Shown here: piece after piece, positions 19,911 to 20,000 of the stretch
Layout of the letters: each line of letters begins with the position of its first letter
How positions within the stretch are numbered: the first letter of the stretch is position 1
Source of the DNA: Botryococcus braunii
Taxonomy: Eukaryota; Chlorophyta; Trebouxiophyceae
Direction of reading: 5' to 3'
Length of the DNA: 20,000 bases
Assembly: GCA_002005505.1 (NCBI GenBank)
Contig: KV908337.1
Location: 65,001 to 85,000, forward strand
Made by a program: the position numbers and the translations under genes
The notes under the pieces: model-generated
The model's input: only the letters and a program-made list of their open reading frames with translations
Told to the model about the DNA's origin: nothing
Databases searched by the model: none

Positions 19911-20000
19911 ATGGCAAAGGGACTCTGGTTTGCCCTCTGCTTCAGCATCCTTGTTGTTGGATGGCTGGCTCCGTCCTGCAGGGGACAAGTCGTTAATCTG
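19911..20000 (+). CDS. 5' end of a gene for a secreted or membrane protein (partial)
   Basis: The ATG at 19911 opens a 30-codon frame that leaves the window still open. The first 25 residues form a typical signal peptide: a basic start (MAKG), a hydrophobic core LWFALCFSILVVGWLAP, then SCRG and a plausible cleavage site before QVVNL. The protein should therefore enter the secretory pathway. An in-frame ATG at 19893 (MRSDNC before MAKG) is an alternative start; I prefer 19911 because it gives the shorter, more typical n-region. The rest of the protein is outside the window, so the family cannot be named. It is too short to exclude a chance hydrophobic frame. Confidence 0.55.
   Translation, partial: MAKGLWFALCFSILVVGWLAPSCRGQVVNL

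Overview
The window is nuclear DNA from a eukaryote. Protein-coding sequence is split by GT-AG introns, simple-sequence DNA is abundant (long GT, GA and poly-C/G tracts), and a complete Ty1/copia LTR retrotransposon is present. There are no bacterial operons or Shine-Dalgarno-led genes. The host looks like a repeat-rich alga or other protist. That is inference from composition and gene content, and I cannot name the species.

Layout. 1-1190 is GC-rich, purine-rich sequence with no recognisable gene. 1190-1440 is a minisatellite with a 13-bp monomer in a 65-bp higher-order unit. 1569-4385 is a large palindromic (foldback-type) element: two arms of about 1.35 kb in inverted orientation around a loop of about 100 bp. 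4400-6870 is a block of microsatellites and minisatellites with no clear gene. 6887-9014 (minus strand) carries three exons of an oligopeptide-transporter (OPT) family membrane protein, covering only its N-terminal part. 9015-10995 is intergenic, with a compound GT/GA/GT/GC microsatellite at 10029-10324.

10996-18241 is one intact copia-type retrotransposon on the minus strand. It has a 5-bp target duplication AATAC, two 879-bp LTRs that read as identical, a primer-binding site, one uninterrupted Gag-Pol frame of 1714 codons and a polypurine tract. The primer-binding site matches the anticodon region of initiator tRNA-Met, not its 3' end, which is the half-tRNA priming known for Drosophila copia. 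All recognisable catalytic residues of protease, integrase, reverse transcriptase and RNase H are present. Together with the identical LTRs this points to a very recent, possibly still active insertion.

18242-19910 is intergenic and holds a 263-bp cluster of seven TTACAACAG motifs in two orientations (19184-19446). At the right edge (19911-20000) a plus-strand gene begins with a clear signal peptide and runs out of the window.

The most notable items are the half-tRNA-primed young copia element with internally duplicated LTRs, the 2.8-kb foldback element with conserved subterminal palindromes, and the OPT gene whose C-terminal exons are not found nearby.
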